Part shown: in pieces, positions 1 through 7,946 of the stretch | Position numbering within the stretch: the stretch's first letter is position 1 | How the letters are laid out: each line of letters begins with the position of its first letter | Assembly: GCF_024198235.1 (NCBI RefSeq) | Contig: NZ_JAKCFB010000004.1 | Span: 1-64,000 of the forward strand | Reading direction: 5' to 3' | DNA: 64,000 nucleotides | Source: Myxococcus dinghuensis | GTDB lineage: Bacteria; Myxococcota; Myxococcia; Myxococcales; Myxococcaceae | The notes under the pieces: generated by a model | Databases searched by the model: none | The model's input: the letters and a program-made list of their open reading frames with translations, nothing else | Told to the model about the DNA's origin: nothing | Translations under genes and position numbers: made by a program

Positions 1-115
1 GGCGAGCGACGACAGCGGCTACTACAAGCTGTGGTTCGACGGCGTGAAGGTGCTGGAGCAGTACAACCTGGTCACCACCGTGGCGGACGACCGCGCCTTC
101 CAGTTCCGCGCCGCC
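1..115 (+). other. Fragment of a different coding sequence (partial, + strand)
   Basis: In + frame 2 nearly every codon from base 2 to about base 115 ends in G or C, and the translation is rich in Y, W, F, D and K (for example SGYYKLWFDGVKVLEQ) rather than the A/R/G/P mix of an antisense shadow. In the minus-strand frame used by the next gene, third positions here are often A or T. This stretch therefore looks like the inside of a separate + strand gene whose frame stops making sense near 115-125. The wording is reminiscent of beta-sandwich glycan-binding or lyase domains, but it is too short to name. Confidence 0.5.
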
Positions 116-1354
116 GAACGGGCTCGGCGCGGCAGCCGGAGCGCTGGCGAAGGGGCTCGGCGCGGGGGCCGCGGCGGCGAAGGGGTCCGGCAACGGCCCC
201 GGGGTGGGTGCCGGGGGCTGGGGCTGCGGCGCGACGTGGTGCTGCGGCGCGTGGGCGGCCATCGCGGCCGACAGGCTCAACGTGTCCGAGGAGCCCTGCA
301 CCTCGTCACCACCGCTGGCGCGGGCGCCGCCGCCCATCACCACCGTCCACACGAGCGTCAGCGCGAGCAGGCCCGCGAGGCCCATGAGCGCGGTCTCCTG
401 GTACGCGGCGAGCGCGCCCAGCACGGGCTGGGTGCCCGCCACCGCGAACACCTCCAGGCCGGTGCCCTCCAGCGCGCGGCGCGAGCCCACGGCCAGGGGC
501 GCCTTGCCGCCCATGAAGTCTCCGTCCGTCAGCATCGGCAGGGCGATGGGGCCCAGCGTCTGCAGGCTGCCCGTCTTGAGCACCACGCCGGTGGCGTTCG
601 CGGCGACCTTCGCCAGGGCGCCCTCCGCGAGCAGCTTCTCCGGTCCCGCGGCCTGCGCCAGCGCGTCGCCCTTCACCAGCGCGAGCGCGGAGACACCCGA
701 GGCCTGCACCGCGGCCTCCAGCGCGCCCTCGTCGAGCAGGGGCGCGCCCACCACCAGGGTCACCGCCGGCTGCATCCCGAAGTCACCGCCCCACAGTACG
801 GGCACCGCGGCGAACACGTGCTGCGCGCCCAGCGCGTCCACCACCGACGTCCCGGCCTTGGCCAGCGCGGCGACGTCCAGCTTCGTGGGGTCGGACGAGG
901 GCTCCGCCCCCGCGACGGCGTGGAACGCGGCGTCCGGCGCCACGAGCGCCACCACCGCGCCCTTGAGCTCCTTGGGCAGCACCGCCTCCGCGGCGGCGCG
1001 CACCGCGCCGAAGCGCTCGGCGGTCAGCGGCAGCAGGGCGCCCTTGTCCTCGTCGCGGTCCTTGTCCTTGCTGCCATAGCCGTAGGTCGGCTTCGGCGGG
1101 GTGGCCGGCTTGGGCGGCTGGAGCGCGTGGACGGCGGACGCGACCTCCGGGGAGGAGGCCAGCTTCAGCGCCAGCGACTGCACCTCGGCGCGGCGGGCAT
1201 CGGCGCGACGGACGACGTCGGCGATACCGGTGGCGGCCTGGGCCGCTGCCCCCTCCGCCGCGCGCGCACGCAGCGGTCCCGACAGCACCGGGAGGTGAGC
1301 AAGCCCCAGTCCGATGACCAGGAACGCGAAGAGGAGGAACTTGAGGCGGACCAT
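116..1354 (-). CDS. Membrane-anchored Ala-rich protein of unknown function, 3' end missing
   Basis: The minus frame is open from ATG at 1354 to the left edge of the window, but coding character is lost near 115-125, so the true C-terminus is not seen (about 410 residues visible). It starts MVRLKFLLFAF, a hydrophobic N-terminal segment (about residues 5-25), then a soluble Ala/Val-rich region. A second membrane span follows at about residues 320-342, and then a Pro/Ala/Phe-rich low-complexity tail with repeated PSPF units. An AAGGACGG ribosome site precedes the ATG. The layout suggests a protein with a periplasmic or extracytoplasmic middle and a disordered cytoplasmic tail. I do not recognise the family. 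The likely upstream neighbour on the same strand is the hibernation factor, 144 bp away. Confidence 0.6.
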
Positions 1355-1498
1355 CGCCGTCCTTTAGCCCATGGGTGAAGGCTTCCGCTTATAGCGTTCA
1401 CCATTCAGCCCCAGCAAGATTCGGGCATCGGACATCTGTGGCCCGGCCGCCCGGTGGACGACCGGGAAGGCCGGACCCCTCCTCTCGGGTTCTCGCAC

Positions 1499-1858
1499 CT
1501 AGTAGGTGGGAACGTTGGCCGCCACGTCGTCCGGCAGGCCGTCGGTATGCACGTCGCGGCGCTTGTCCACGGCGCGCTTGAGGCTGCGCTCCAGCCGGTC
1601 ACGCGCCGCGTCGATGGCGTGTAGCAGCGTCTCCGCCGTCTCCGTGACGTGGATCGCCGCGAAGTTGGGCATGTGCACCGTCACCCGGCACTCCTTGTCC
1701 ACGCCGCCCTTGGGGCCGTTGATGTCCACCAGCGAGATGTCGATCTCCGACGCCTCGTCGTCCGCGTACCGCGCGACGTGCCGCACCAGGTGCTCCTGCG
1801 CGTACTCCTTCAACGAATCCGTCAGCGTCAGATGCACTCCCCGCATCAACACCTTCAT
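1499..1858 (-). CDS. hpf: Ribosome hibernation promoting factor (HPF/RaiA family, short form)
   Basis: This 119-residue protein has the single S30AE/RaiA fold. It starts MKVLMRGVHLTLTDSLKEYA and carries the family pattern of an N-terminal beta strand, the 'T..L..Y....L..' helix, then 'HM' and 'AIHVTETAETLLHAIDAARDRLERSLKR'-type helices (residues about 60-105). HPF binds the 30S A/P-site region of idle ribosomes and helps form 100S dimers or inactive 70S in starvation. It lacks the extra C-terminal dimerisation domain of long HPF, so it is a short-form protein. GGAGGTGA lies just upstream of the ATG, which fixes the start. A response-regulator gene diverges from it. Confidence 0.9.
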   Translation of the reverse strand: MKVLMRGVHLTLTDSLKEYAQEHLVRHVARYADDEASEIDISLVDINGPKGGVDKECRVTVHMPNFAAIHVTETAETLLHAIDAARDRLERSLKRAVDKRRDVHTDGLPDDVAANVPTY

Positions 1859-2008
1859 GCATTCACCTCCAGGGCCCAAAGATGGACAGTGCTCGGCCCG
1901 GGGGTGAGGGGGGCCGCGCCGCTCCCCTGCCCTCCGGCCCGGGAGACGACACCCCGCCCGGCCTCCCCTGGCGGACGTTTCACCCCGGGCCCAGGGTTTC
2001 CCAGACAC

Positions 2009-2404
2009 ATGGGTGCCGACCGAATCAAGGTCCTCCTCGTGGAGGACGACGGGGACAGCCGGGAGCTGCTGGCGGAGCTCCTGGAGTTCGAGTTCGAGGT
2101 GGTGACCGCGGCCGACGGGCTCGCCGGCTTCCGGGCCTTCGAGAGCGAGCGCCCGGACGTGGTGGTGACGGACGAGTCCCTGCCCGGGCTGAGCGGCACG
2201 GAGCTGGCGCGCAAGGTGAAGGCACAAGCGCCCCACACGCGCATCATCCTCGTGTCCGGCTACACGCAGGTCCCCGGCGCCGAGCTCTGCGACCTGATGC
2301 TGCGCAAGCCGCTCGACGTGGAGCGGCTGAGCCGGGAGGTGGGCCGGCTGGGCGAGGTGGCCCGCCAATGGCTGGGGGGCTCCGAGGAAGAAGCCCGGCA
2401 GTGA
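2009..2404 (+). CDS. Single-domain response regulator (receiver domain)
   Basis: This 131-residue protein is a receiver domain only. It has the acidic pair in VLLVEDD (residues 12-14 region), the phospho-acceptor Asp in VVVTDESLPG, the conserved Ser/Thr in IILVSGYT, and the conserved Lys in LRKPLD. No output domain follows, so it probably acts by phosphotransfer or by protein contact, like CheY or the many orphan receivers of myxobacteria. No histidine kinase is encoded nearby, so the partner is unknown. The ATG has no clear ribosome site, but no better start lies upstream in frame. It diverges from hpf. Confidence 0.9.
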   Translation: MGADRIKVLLVEDDGDSRELLAELLEFEFEVVTAADGLAGFRAFESERPDVVVTDESLPGLSGTELARKVKAQAPHTRIILVSGYTQVPGAELCDLMLRKPLDVERLSREVGRLGEVARQWLGGSEEEARQ

Positions 2405-2491
2405 ACGGAGCGCCCGCCCCCCGGTGCCGCTCCCGGATGCCGGCCCTACTATGTCCCTCCAGGACGACCACCACGAGCAGGAGGGAATGCC

Positions 2492-2953
2492 ATGAAGTAC
2501 TGCACCCGATGCGGCTCGGAGTACCAGGAGGGCGTGGAGGAGTGCGCCGACTGCCCGGGCAATCCCCGCCTGGTGAGCGCGGAAGAGATGCGCAGCCGGG
2601 GCCTGCCGCTGCCCCACGAGTTGGACAAGCGCGTCTTCGTGCGCGCGGGCACCGCGGAGGACCCGCTCACCGTGGAGGCCTTCGTGGAGCTGCTCGAGGA
2701 CGCGGACATCCCCGTCTTCGTGCGCGCGGGGCGCTCGGGCGTGGTCGACAAGCTGACCACCGGCAACCTGTTGCCCTGGTGGGAGATCCTCGTCCCGGAG
2801 GAGCACCAGGCCCGCGCCGCGCGGCTCCTGGAGCAGGAGCGCGTCCGGGAGGACGCCACCTACGACGAGGCCGCCCAGGCCGCCGAGGAAGAGGAACAGG
2901 AGAACGAGGCCCCCGCTCCCGTCCCGGCCCCGCCCCCTCCACCCGCCGTCTGA
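2492..2953 (+). CDS. Zinc-ribbon protein with acidic Pro-rich tail
   Basis: This 153-residue protein opens with CTRCGSEYQEGVEECADC, a CxxC...CxxC zinc ribbon (residues 4-21). A 'putative signal transducing'-type fold (DUF2007-like) follows at residues about 45-110, with repeated VFVRAG and a PWWEILVPEEHQARAARLL segment. The C-terminus is Glu-rich and then Ala/Pro-rich, probably disordered. GGAGGG precedes the ATG. It is a cytoplasmic protein of unknown role. The DUF2007 assignment rests on pattern recall only. Confidence 0.75.
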   Translation: MKYCTRCGSEYQEGVEECADCPGNPRLVSAEEMRSRGLPLPHELDKRVFVRAGTAEDPLTVEAFVELLEDADIPVFVRAGRSGVVDKLTTGNLLPWWEILVPEEHQARAARLLEQERVREDATYDEAAQAAEEEEQENEAPAPVPAPPPPPAV

Positions 2954-2969
2954 CGCCGAGGCGCCGCCT

Positions 2970-3929
2970 TCAGGGCGAGCGCACCACCGCGCCCGGCTGG
3001 GGAGCCTCCGGCCGGCGCGCCTCGAAGAGGCTCACCCCCGTCACCCGCCACTTCGCGTAGCGCCCGTTGCGGGCGAGGAAGGTCTCGAGGTCCTCGTCCA
3101 CCACGCGGTTGTAGCCCCCGCGCGACGCGTGGCGCAGGTACGTGCGCTGCTTGCGTTGCACGACGAAGCCCAGGTGCGTCACCCGCGTGGCCTTCAGGGG
3201 CAGGTCCTCGCGCAGCACGACGAGGATGGTGCCCGAGGGGATGGCGCGCGCGTGCGCCATGACGTGCTCGAGCGGCAACATGTTCAGCGCGTACGTCCCC
3301 ACCACCTGCCGCTCCGGCGGCAGCTGCAGCGCCTGGGACGAGCGCGACTGCCACGTGTGCCGGGTGAGCGTCTTGGTGACCTCCACCGCGTCCGCGCCGC
3401 CCAGCCGCCGCGTCACGTCGACGAGGAAGCCCTTGCGCACGTTGTTGGGCAGCCACTGGGCTTCCATCAGGTGGTTGCGGTCCTCGTACGTGGGCGTGCT
3501 CGCGTAGCGCAGGTGCTCCAGCAGCGGCGCGACCTCCGCGTCCGAGCGCGCCATGCCCAGCGCCAGCGACTGCTCGACGAAGGTGAGGCAGTCCACCGCG
3601 TCCAACCGGAAGGTGGGGTCGGGGTCCACGCCGGAGCCCTCGCCCAGGGGCGACAGTTGGTAGGGCGTGTCGAGGAAGCGCTCGCTCATCGTCAGCACGC
3701 GCTCGGGCAGGGGCGCGTCGGCGGCATCCGCCACGAGCGCGGCGCGCGCCTCGGGCGACAGGCCCACCCAGCCGTTGGGGCGCCGGGGCGTGGCCGTGGC
3801 GGACTGGGCCTCGACGGCGCCGGAGCGCAGCACCTGCCGCGCGCCGGGAGGAGGCGTGGACGACTTCGACTTCGCGGCCGCCGGCGGCTGCGTGAGCAGC
3901 GCCGCGGCCAGCACCGCGGCCAGCATCAT
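2970..3929 (-). CDS. DUF1460 family secreted protein (amidase-like)
   Basis: This 319-residue protein has a short signal peptide (MMLAAVLAAALLTQPPAAA). Its core, VDCLTFVEQSLALG, is the hallmark Cys motif of the DUF1460 family, whose structure is an NlpC/P60-like cysteine hydrolase fold and which is described as N-acetylmuramoyl-L-alanine amidase-like. Further family signatures are the HTWQSRS region, GTYALNMLP, IPSGTILVVLRE and VTHLGFV (likely catalytic His). A role in peptidoglycan turnover in the periplasm is inferred. Its ATG overlaps the stop of the upstream HEAT gene (ATGA), so the two are probably translationally coupled. Confidence 0.85.
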   Translation of the reverse strand: MMLAAVLAAALLTQPPAAAKSKSSTPPPGARQVLRSGAVEAQSATATPRRPNGWVGLSPEARAALVADAADAPLPERVLTMSERFLDTPYQLSPLGEGSGVDPDPTFRLDAVDCLTFVEQSLALGMARSDAEVAPLLEHLRYASTPTYEDRNHLMEAQWLPNNVRKGFLVDVTRRLGGADAVEVTKTLTRHTWQSRSSQALQLPPERQVVGTYALNMLPLEHVMAHARAIPSGTILVVLREDLPLKATRVTHLGFVVQRKQRTYLRHASRGGYNRVVDEDLETFLARNGRYAKWRVTGVSLFEARRPEAPQPGAVVRSP

Positions 3930-4918
3930 TTCGCCACACCCGCCCGGCGGAGGATGGCCTTGCGACGGTCGTCCTGGAGCTGGAGCGTCTCGAGCTCCTT
4001 CTCGTACGCGAGCTTGTCGCTGGTGTTCGCGTTCCACGAAGACACCACCAGCCAGTCCAGCATGGTCGCGTCGCCGCCCTGGTACAGGATGCGCGCGGCG
4101 CCCGCCGCCAGGCTCCGGTCCTTGTCGTCCAGCAGCGGCTTGAGGGCGGGGGCGGACTTCTTCGCGGACACGCCCTCGTACAGCTCCAGCCCCTGGCGCC
4201 GCACGAAGCGGTCCTCGGACGCCAGCAACTTGCCGGCGAAGGCGAAGCCCTCCGGCGCGCCCAGCCGGCACAGGCCGCGCGCCGCGGCGAAGCGGGTCCC
4301 TTCCGAATCCCCCGCCAGGAACTCCTTGAGGGCCTTGCCCTGCTTCGCGTCGCCGGAGTCCCCCACGGCGGTGAGCATGGCGGCGCGGACCTCCAGCTCC
4401 TGCTCCTGCTTGGCCGCGGCGATGAGCACGCGCCCCACCTTGGGGTTGCGCGCGGCGCCGAGCGCCTTCGCCGCGTCACGGCGCACCCCGCTGCTCTTGT
4501 CGTCCAGCAGCGGGAGGAGCACCTGGACGTTGCGGCTCTTGAGCCGGCCCAGGCCCTGCGCGGCGTACATCCGCACCGTGCTGTCGTCGTCCCCCGCCAG
4601 CCGCGCCAGGGTGGGCTCCGCGGCGCGTGTCTCCAGCCCGGCCAGCACCGCCGCGAGGTTGCGACGGGGGCGCTCGTCCATCACCCTGCGCAGCGCCTCG
4701 TTGATGACCTCCGCGGCGTAGGGCTCCTCGCCCAGGTAGCGCAGCCGGGAGACCGCGGCGGGGACCGGGCCCCCCTGGATGACGCCCACCACCACCTGCT
4801 CGGACTCGGCGCGGCGCCCCATGCGCTTCTGGGCGGCCGCGGGCCCCGCCACCGCCAGGGAGGACGACAGGAGCGCTGCGAGGAGGAGCGGTAGGACGGA
4901 GCGGACGGGCAGGCGCAC
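3926..4918 (-). CDS. Secreted HEAT-repeat protein
   Basis: I place the start at GTG 4918 (330 residues), which gives a clean signal peptide (VRLPVRSVLPLLLAALLSSS...AVAGPAAAQ). The open frame continues upstream to 5017, but that extra part is Gly/Arg-rich and unlike coding sequence. The mature part consists of repeated helical pairs such as 'ARLAGDDDSTVRMYAAQGLGRL' and 'LLDDKSSGVRRDAAKALG', which are HEAT/PBS-lyase-type repeats used as protein-binding scaffolds. The gene is coupled by a 4-bp overlap to the DUF1460 gene, so it may act in the same periplasmic cell-wall process. The ribosome site is weak, so the exact start is uncertain. Confidence 0.8.
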   Translation of the reverse strand: MRLPVRSVLPLLLAALLSSSLAVAGPAAAQKRMGRRAESEQVVVGVIQGGPVPAAVSRLRYLGEEPYAAEVINEALRRVMDERPRRNLAAVLAGLETRAAEPTLARLAGDDDSTVRMYAAQGLGRLKSRNVQVLLPLLDDKSSGVRRDAAKALGAARNPKVGRVLIAAAKQEQELEVRAAMLTAVGDSGDAKQGKALKEFLAGDSEGTRFAAARGLCRLGAPEGFAFAGKLLASEDRFVRRQGLELYEGVSAKKSAPALKPLLDDKDRSLAAGAARILYQGGDATMLDWLVVSSWNANTSDKLAYEKELETLQLQDDRRKAILRRAGVAK

Positions 4919-5005
4919 GAGGAGCCCACGATGGCAAGCGCCGCGCCGGTCGTCAAAGTCCCCGCGCCCGGCCGCCCTTCCCGCCTCCGGAGGTCTGCCC
5001 GATTC

Positions 5006-5034
5006 TTGACCCCCCAAGAGGCGATTGATACGAC
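5006..5034 (+). promoter_or_regulatory. Candidate sigma70-type promoter for the lipoprotein/OmpA pair
   Basis: TTGACC at 5006-5011 and TACGAC at 5029-5034 are separated by 17 bp and sit 35 bp upstream of the ATG at 5070, in the divergent gap between the HEAT gene and the lipoprotein gene. Confidence 0.4.
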
Positions 5035-5069
5035 CGATGCATTTCTCCCTCCTCTAGAGGCGCCACCCT

Positions 5070-5387
5070 ATGAAGAAGCTGACGGTGCTGGTGGCGGTGG
5101 CGGGGGCGCTCGCCGCATGCGGCCCCGTGAAGTCCACCGCGAACATCCTCGACGCCGAAGTGCAGATCCAGGCGGCGCGCACGGCTGGCGCCGACAAGCT
5201 GGCGCCCTACGAGTGGACCGCCGCCAACCTGTACCTCTCCAAGGCGCGCGAGGAGGTGGGCTACTCCGACTACCAGGCCGGCGTGGACTTCGCGGTGAAG
5301 GCCTCTCGCTTCGCCAACGAGGCCCGCGAGAAGGCGATGTCCGTGGCCGGCAGCTCCGACACCGGCGACCGCGGCCCGAACCCGTGA
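5070..5387 (+). CDS. Small lipoprotein, DUF4398-like
   Basis: This 105-residue protein has a type II signal peptide (MKKLTVLVAVAGALAACGPV, lipobox LAAC). The mature part is helical: 'ILDAEVQIQAARTAGADKLAPYEWTAANLYLSKAREEVGYSDYQAGVDFAVKASRFANEAREKA'-type repeats that match the DUF4398 pattern. This pattern is common in proteins encoded beside OmpA-family genes. It lies 17 bp upstream of the OmpA/TSP3 gene, whose N-terminal half has the same kind of helical region, so the pair is probably an operon of envelope proteins at the outer membrane-peptidoglycan interface. Confidence 0.75.
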   Translation: MKKLTVLVAVAGALAACGPVKSTANILDAEVQIQAARTAGADKLAPYEWTAANLYLSKAREEVGYSDYQAGVDFAVKASRFANEAREKAMSVAGSSDTGDRGPNP

Positions 5388-5404
5388 CGCACCGAGCGCT
5401 CCCG

Positions 5405-6829
5405 ATGACGCGTTCCTCCCTTGCAGCGCTGCTCCCCCTCCTCCTCACCCTCAGCTGCGTCAGCGGCAGCAAGCTCCGCGCGGACACGCAGGTGCTCGCC
5501 GCGGACGTCGAGCGCGCGCGCCGCAGCGGCGCCCTGCGCTGCGCCCCCGTGGAGCTGGCCACCGCCGAGGCCCACCTCGACTTCGCCAAGGGCGAGCTGA
5601 GCCAGGGCAACAGCGGCCGCGCCGCCTTCCACGTCCGCGAGGCCGACACGGCGGTGGACCGGGCGCTGGAGCTTTCCAAGAACTGCGGCCCCCGCCAGGT
5701 GCTGGTGCGCGAGCGCCCCGAACCGCAGCAGCCCCAGCCGCAGCAGCCCCAGGTCCAGGAGCCCCAGCCGCAGCAGCCCCAGGTCGTGGTCCGCATCGAG
5801 GAGACGGACAGCGACGGGGACGGCGTGCTGGACAAGGACGACCCCTGCCCCGACCAGGCGGAGGACAAGGACGGCTTCCAGGACGCGGACGGCTGCCCGG
5901 ATCCGGACAACGACAACGACGGCATCCTCGACGTCAACGACAAGTGCCCGGACCTGGCCGGCGTCGCGGAGAACCAGGGCTGCCCGGCGGAGGCCCCGAA
6001 GGATCGCGACGGCGACGGCATCGTGGACCCGCTGGACAAGTGCCCCGACCAGCCCGAGGACAAGGACGGCTTCCAGGACGAGGACGGCTGCCCCGACCTG
6101 GACAACGACAACGACGGCATCGTCGACACCGCGGACAAGTGCCCCAACGAGGCCGGCTCGATGCAGAACATGGGCTGCCCGGACCGGGACGGCGACGGCG
6201 TCAACGACAGCGCGGACAAGTGCCCGGACGAGCCGGAGGACAAGGACGGCTTCCAGGACGAGGACGGCTGCCCCGACCTGGACAACGACGCCGACGGCCT
6301 GGCGGACGCCCAGGACAAGTGCCCGAACGAGGCCGGCCCGCCGGAGAACAGCGGCTGCCCGGACAAGGACACGGACAACGACGGCGTGGTGGACCGGCTC
6401 GATGCGTGCGTGGACCAGCCCGGCACCAAGGAGGAGCGTGGCTGCCCGAAGGTCTACAAGAACGTCGTCATCAAGCGCGACCGCATCGAGATCAAGAAGC
6501 AGATCCTCTTCGGCTCCGGCTCAGCGAAGATCATCGGCAAGCAGAGCACGGCCATCCTCGACGACGTCGCCGCGGCGCTGCGCGACGCCTCGTGGATCAA
6601 GAAGATCCGCATCGAGGGCCACACGGACTCGCTGGGCAAGGACGAGACGAACCTCAAGCTGTCCCAGAAGCGCGCGGACGCGGTGCTGGCGCAACTGCTG
6701 CGCCGTGGCATCGACCCGGGCCGGCTGGAGGCGGTGGGCTTCGGTGAGACCAGGCCCATCGGCCTGAACACCACCAAGGCGGGCCGCGCGCAGAACCGCC
6801 GCACCGAGTTCAACATCGTCGACCAGTGA
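5405..6829 (+). CDS. OmpA-family lipoprotein with thrombospondin type 3 calcium-binding repeats
   Basis: This 474-residue protein has a lipoprotein-like signal peptide (LLPLLLTLSCVSGS). A helical DUF4398-like region follows (about 25-100), then a Pro/Gln linker of repeated PQQPQ units (about 105-130). Next is an array of acidic TSP type-3 repeats (about 135-345) such as DSDGDGVLDKDDPCPDQ and DGDGVNDSADKCPDEPEDKDG, which bind Ca2+ in eukaryotic relatives. The C-terminal OmpA/MotB domain has IRIEGHTDSLG and the LSQKRADAV...G motif for binding diaminopimelate in peptidoglycan. It probably tethers the outer membrane to the wall. The GC-rich repeats are near-identical in DNA. A strong terminator follows. 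Confidence 0.9.
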   Translation: MTRSSLAALLPLLLTLSCVSGSKLRADTQVLAADVERARRSGALRCAPVELATAEAHLDFAKGELSQGNSGRAAFHVREADTAVDRALELSKNCGPRQVLVRERPEPQQPQPQQPQVQEPQPQQPQVVVRIEETDSDGDGVLDKDDPCPDQAEDKDGFQDADGCPDPDNDNDGILDVNDKCPDLAGVAENQGCPAEAPKDRDGDGIVDPLDKCPDQPEDKDGFQDEDGCPDLDNDNDGIVDTADKCPNEAGSMQNMGCPDRDGDGVNDSADKCPDEPEDKDGFQDEDGCPDLDNDADGLADAQDKCPNEAGPPENSGCPDKDTDNDGVVDRLDACVDQPGTKEERGCPKVYKNVVIKRDRIEIKKQILFGSGSAKIIGKQSTAILDDVAAALRDASWIKKIRIEGHTDSLGKDETNLKLSQKRADAVLAQLLRRGIDPGRLEAVGFGETRPIGLNTTKAGRAQNRRTEFNIVDQ

Positions 6830-6834
6830 ACACC

Positions 6835-6863
6835 GGGGAGCCGGCCCACGCGGCCGGTTCCCC
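6835..6863. terminator. Intrinsic terminator between convergent OmpA and truD genes
   Basis: GGGGAGCCGGCC and GGCCGGTTCCCC form a 12-bp stem with one G-T pair and a 5-base loop. It lies between the ends of two convergent genes, so it can serve both. There is no long T run on either side. Confidence 0.7.
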
Positions 6864-6917
6864 AACCCCGCACAGCGCCAGCGCCTCCCGGGGCCACCCG
6901 CGGAGACGCTTCGCGTT

Positions 6918-7946
6918 TCAGTCGTCCTTGAGCAGCTCGTGCAGCACCTCGGTCGCGTAGGCGCCCCGAGGCAGCTCGAAGGTGAGCCACACGTCCTCGC
7001 CCTCCGGGACGAGCTCCGCGGCGCCCAGCCGGACGCGGTACGGGCGGCGACCACCCTCCGTCTCGCCCCCGCCCCGGCGGAAGTCGTCGAGCGTCACGCC
7101 CTCCTCCGTCAGCAGGCCCGCCTCCAGCACGGCCACCTCGCCCGCGGACGCCGTCATCTTCGGGCCGAAGAGCGGGCCCGCCGGACTCACCTCGAAGGCG
7201 GCCACGCGCGGCCCATCCACCTCGGGCGACTCGCACACGAAGAGGCCGCCCGTCTCCTCCTTGCGCAGCACGTCGCCCGCGAGCGCCGAGGACACCGTGC
7301 CGGCGCGCACCCGGGCCGCCAGCGCGCGGTTGAACAGGCGCGACTGGAAGGCGGAGAGGTACAGCTTGCGCTGGAAGCGGTCCGGCCGCTTCGGCAGCCG
7401 CTGCCCCAGCACCAGCAGCCGCCCCAGGTCCGCGTTGTCCCCCGCGCGGCCGAAGCGCTGCTCGCCGAAGTAGTTGGGCACCCCCCCGGCCGACAGCCGC
7501 GCGAAGGACTCCCGCGCCGCGCCCAGGTCGCGCACGCCGCGCAGCCGCAGCCGGAAGCGGTTGCCCTTGAGGTGGCCGGTCCGCAGCTTGTTGCCGTGGC
7601 GGCGCGCCCAGTGGACGGTGACGCCCTCCAGCGCGAACTCGCCCAGCCGGCTCTCCGCCTTCGCGGGCACGGAGAGGAGCTGCCGGGTGACGGCCTGCCG
7701 GTCCTTCATGCCCGCCACGCCGATGTCGTCCTCGGCCACGCCCAGCGCGGCGGCCAACGCCCGCACCACCTCGCGCGTGTCGCGGCCCCGCTTCTCCACC
7801 CACAGGTAGAGGTGCTCCCCCTCCCCCGAGGGCAGGTAGGCCGGCAGCTCCTCCACCTCGAAGTCCTCGGGGACCAGCTTGAACGCACCCCCAGAACCCG
7901 GCACGTCGGAGGTGAGCCGGGGAAGCGAATCTGTCTGCGTCGTCAC
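6918..7946 (-). CDS. truD: tRNA pseudouridine(13) synthase TruD
   Basis: This 342-residue protein matches TruD, which isomerises U13 in the D-loop of tRNA-Glu. Visible signatures are FKLVPEDFEVEELPAY near the N-terminus, the catalytic loop GVAGMKDRQAVTRQ (nucleophilic Asp in MKDR, about residue 81), GNKLRTGHLKGNRF, PNYFGEQRFG, and YLSAFQSRLFN. Length fits the family. The start is a GTG that overlaps the stop of the upstream DUF4388 gene (GTGA), implying coupled translation in a three-gene operon with the DsbA-like gene. Confidence 0.95.
   Translation of the reverse strand: MTTQTDSLPRLTSDVPGSGGAFKLVPEDFEVEELPAYLPSGEGEHLYLWVEKRGRDTREVVRALAAALGVAEDDIGVAGMKDRQAVTRQLLSVPAKAESRLGEFALEGVTVHWARRHGNKLRTGHLKGNRFRLRLRGVRDLGAARESFARLSAGGVPNYFGEQRFGRAGDNADLGRLLVLGQRLPKRPDRFQRKLYLSAFQSRLFNRALAARVRAGTVSSALAGDVLRKEETGGLFVCESPEVDGPRVAAFEVSPAGPLFGPKMTASAGEVAVLEAGLLTEEGVTLDDFRRGGGETEGGRRPYRVRLGAAELVPEGEDVWLTFELPRGAYATEVLHELLKDD

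Noticed and set aside
5700-6420. Repetitive GC-rich DNA as a possible CRISPR or satellite array
   Set aside because: The repeats are in-frame TSP type-3 calcium-binding units of the OmpA-family protein.
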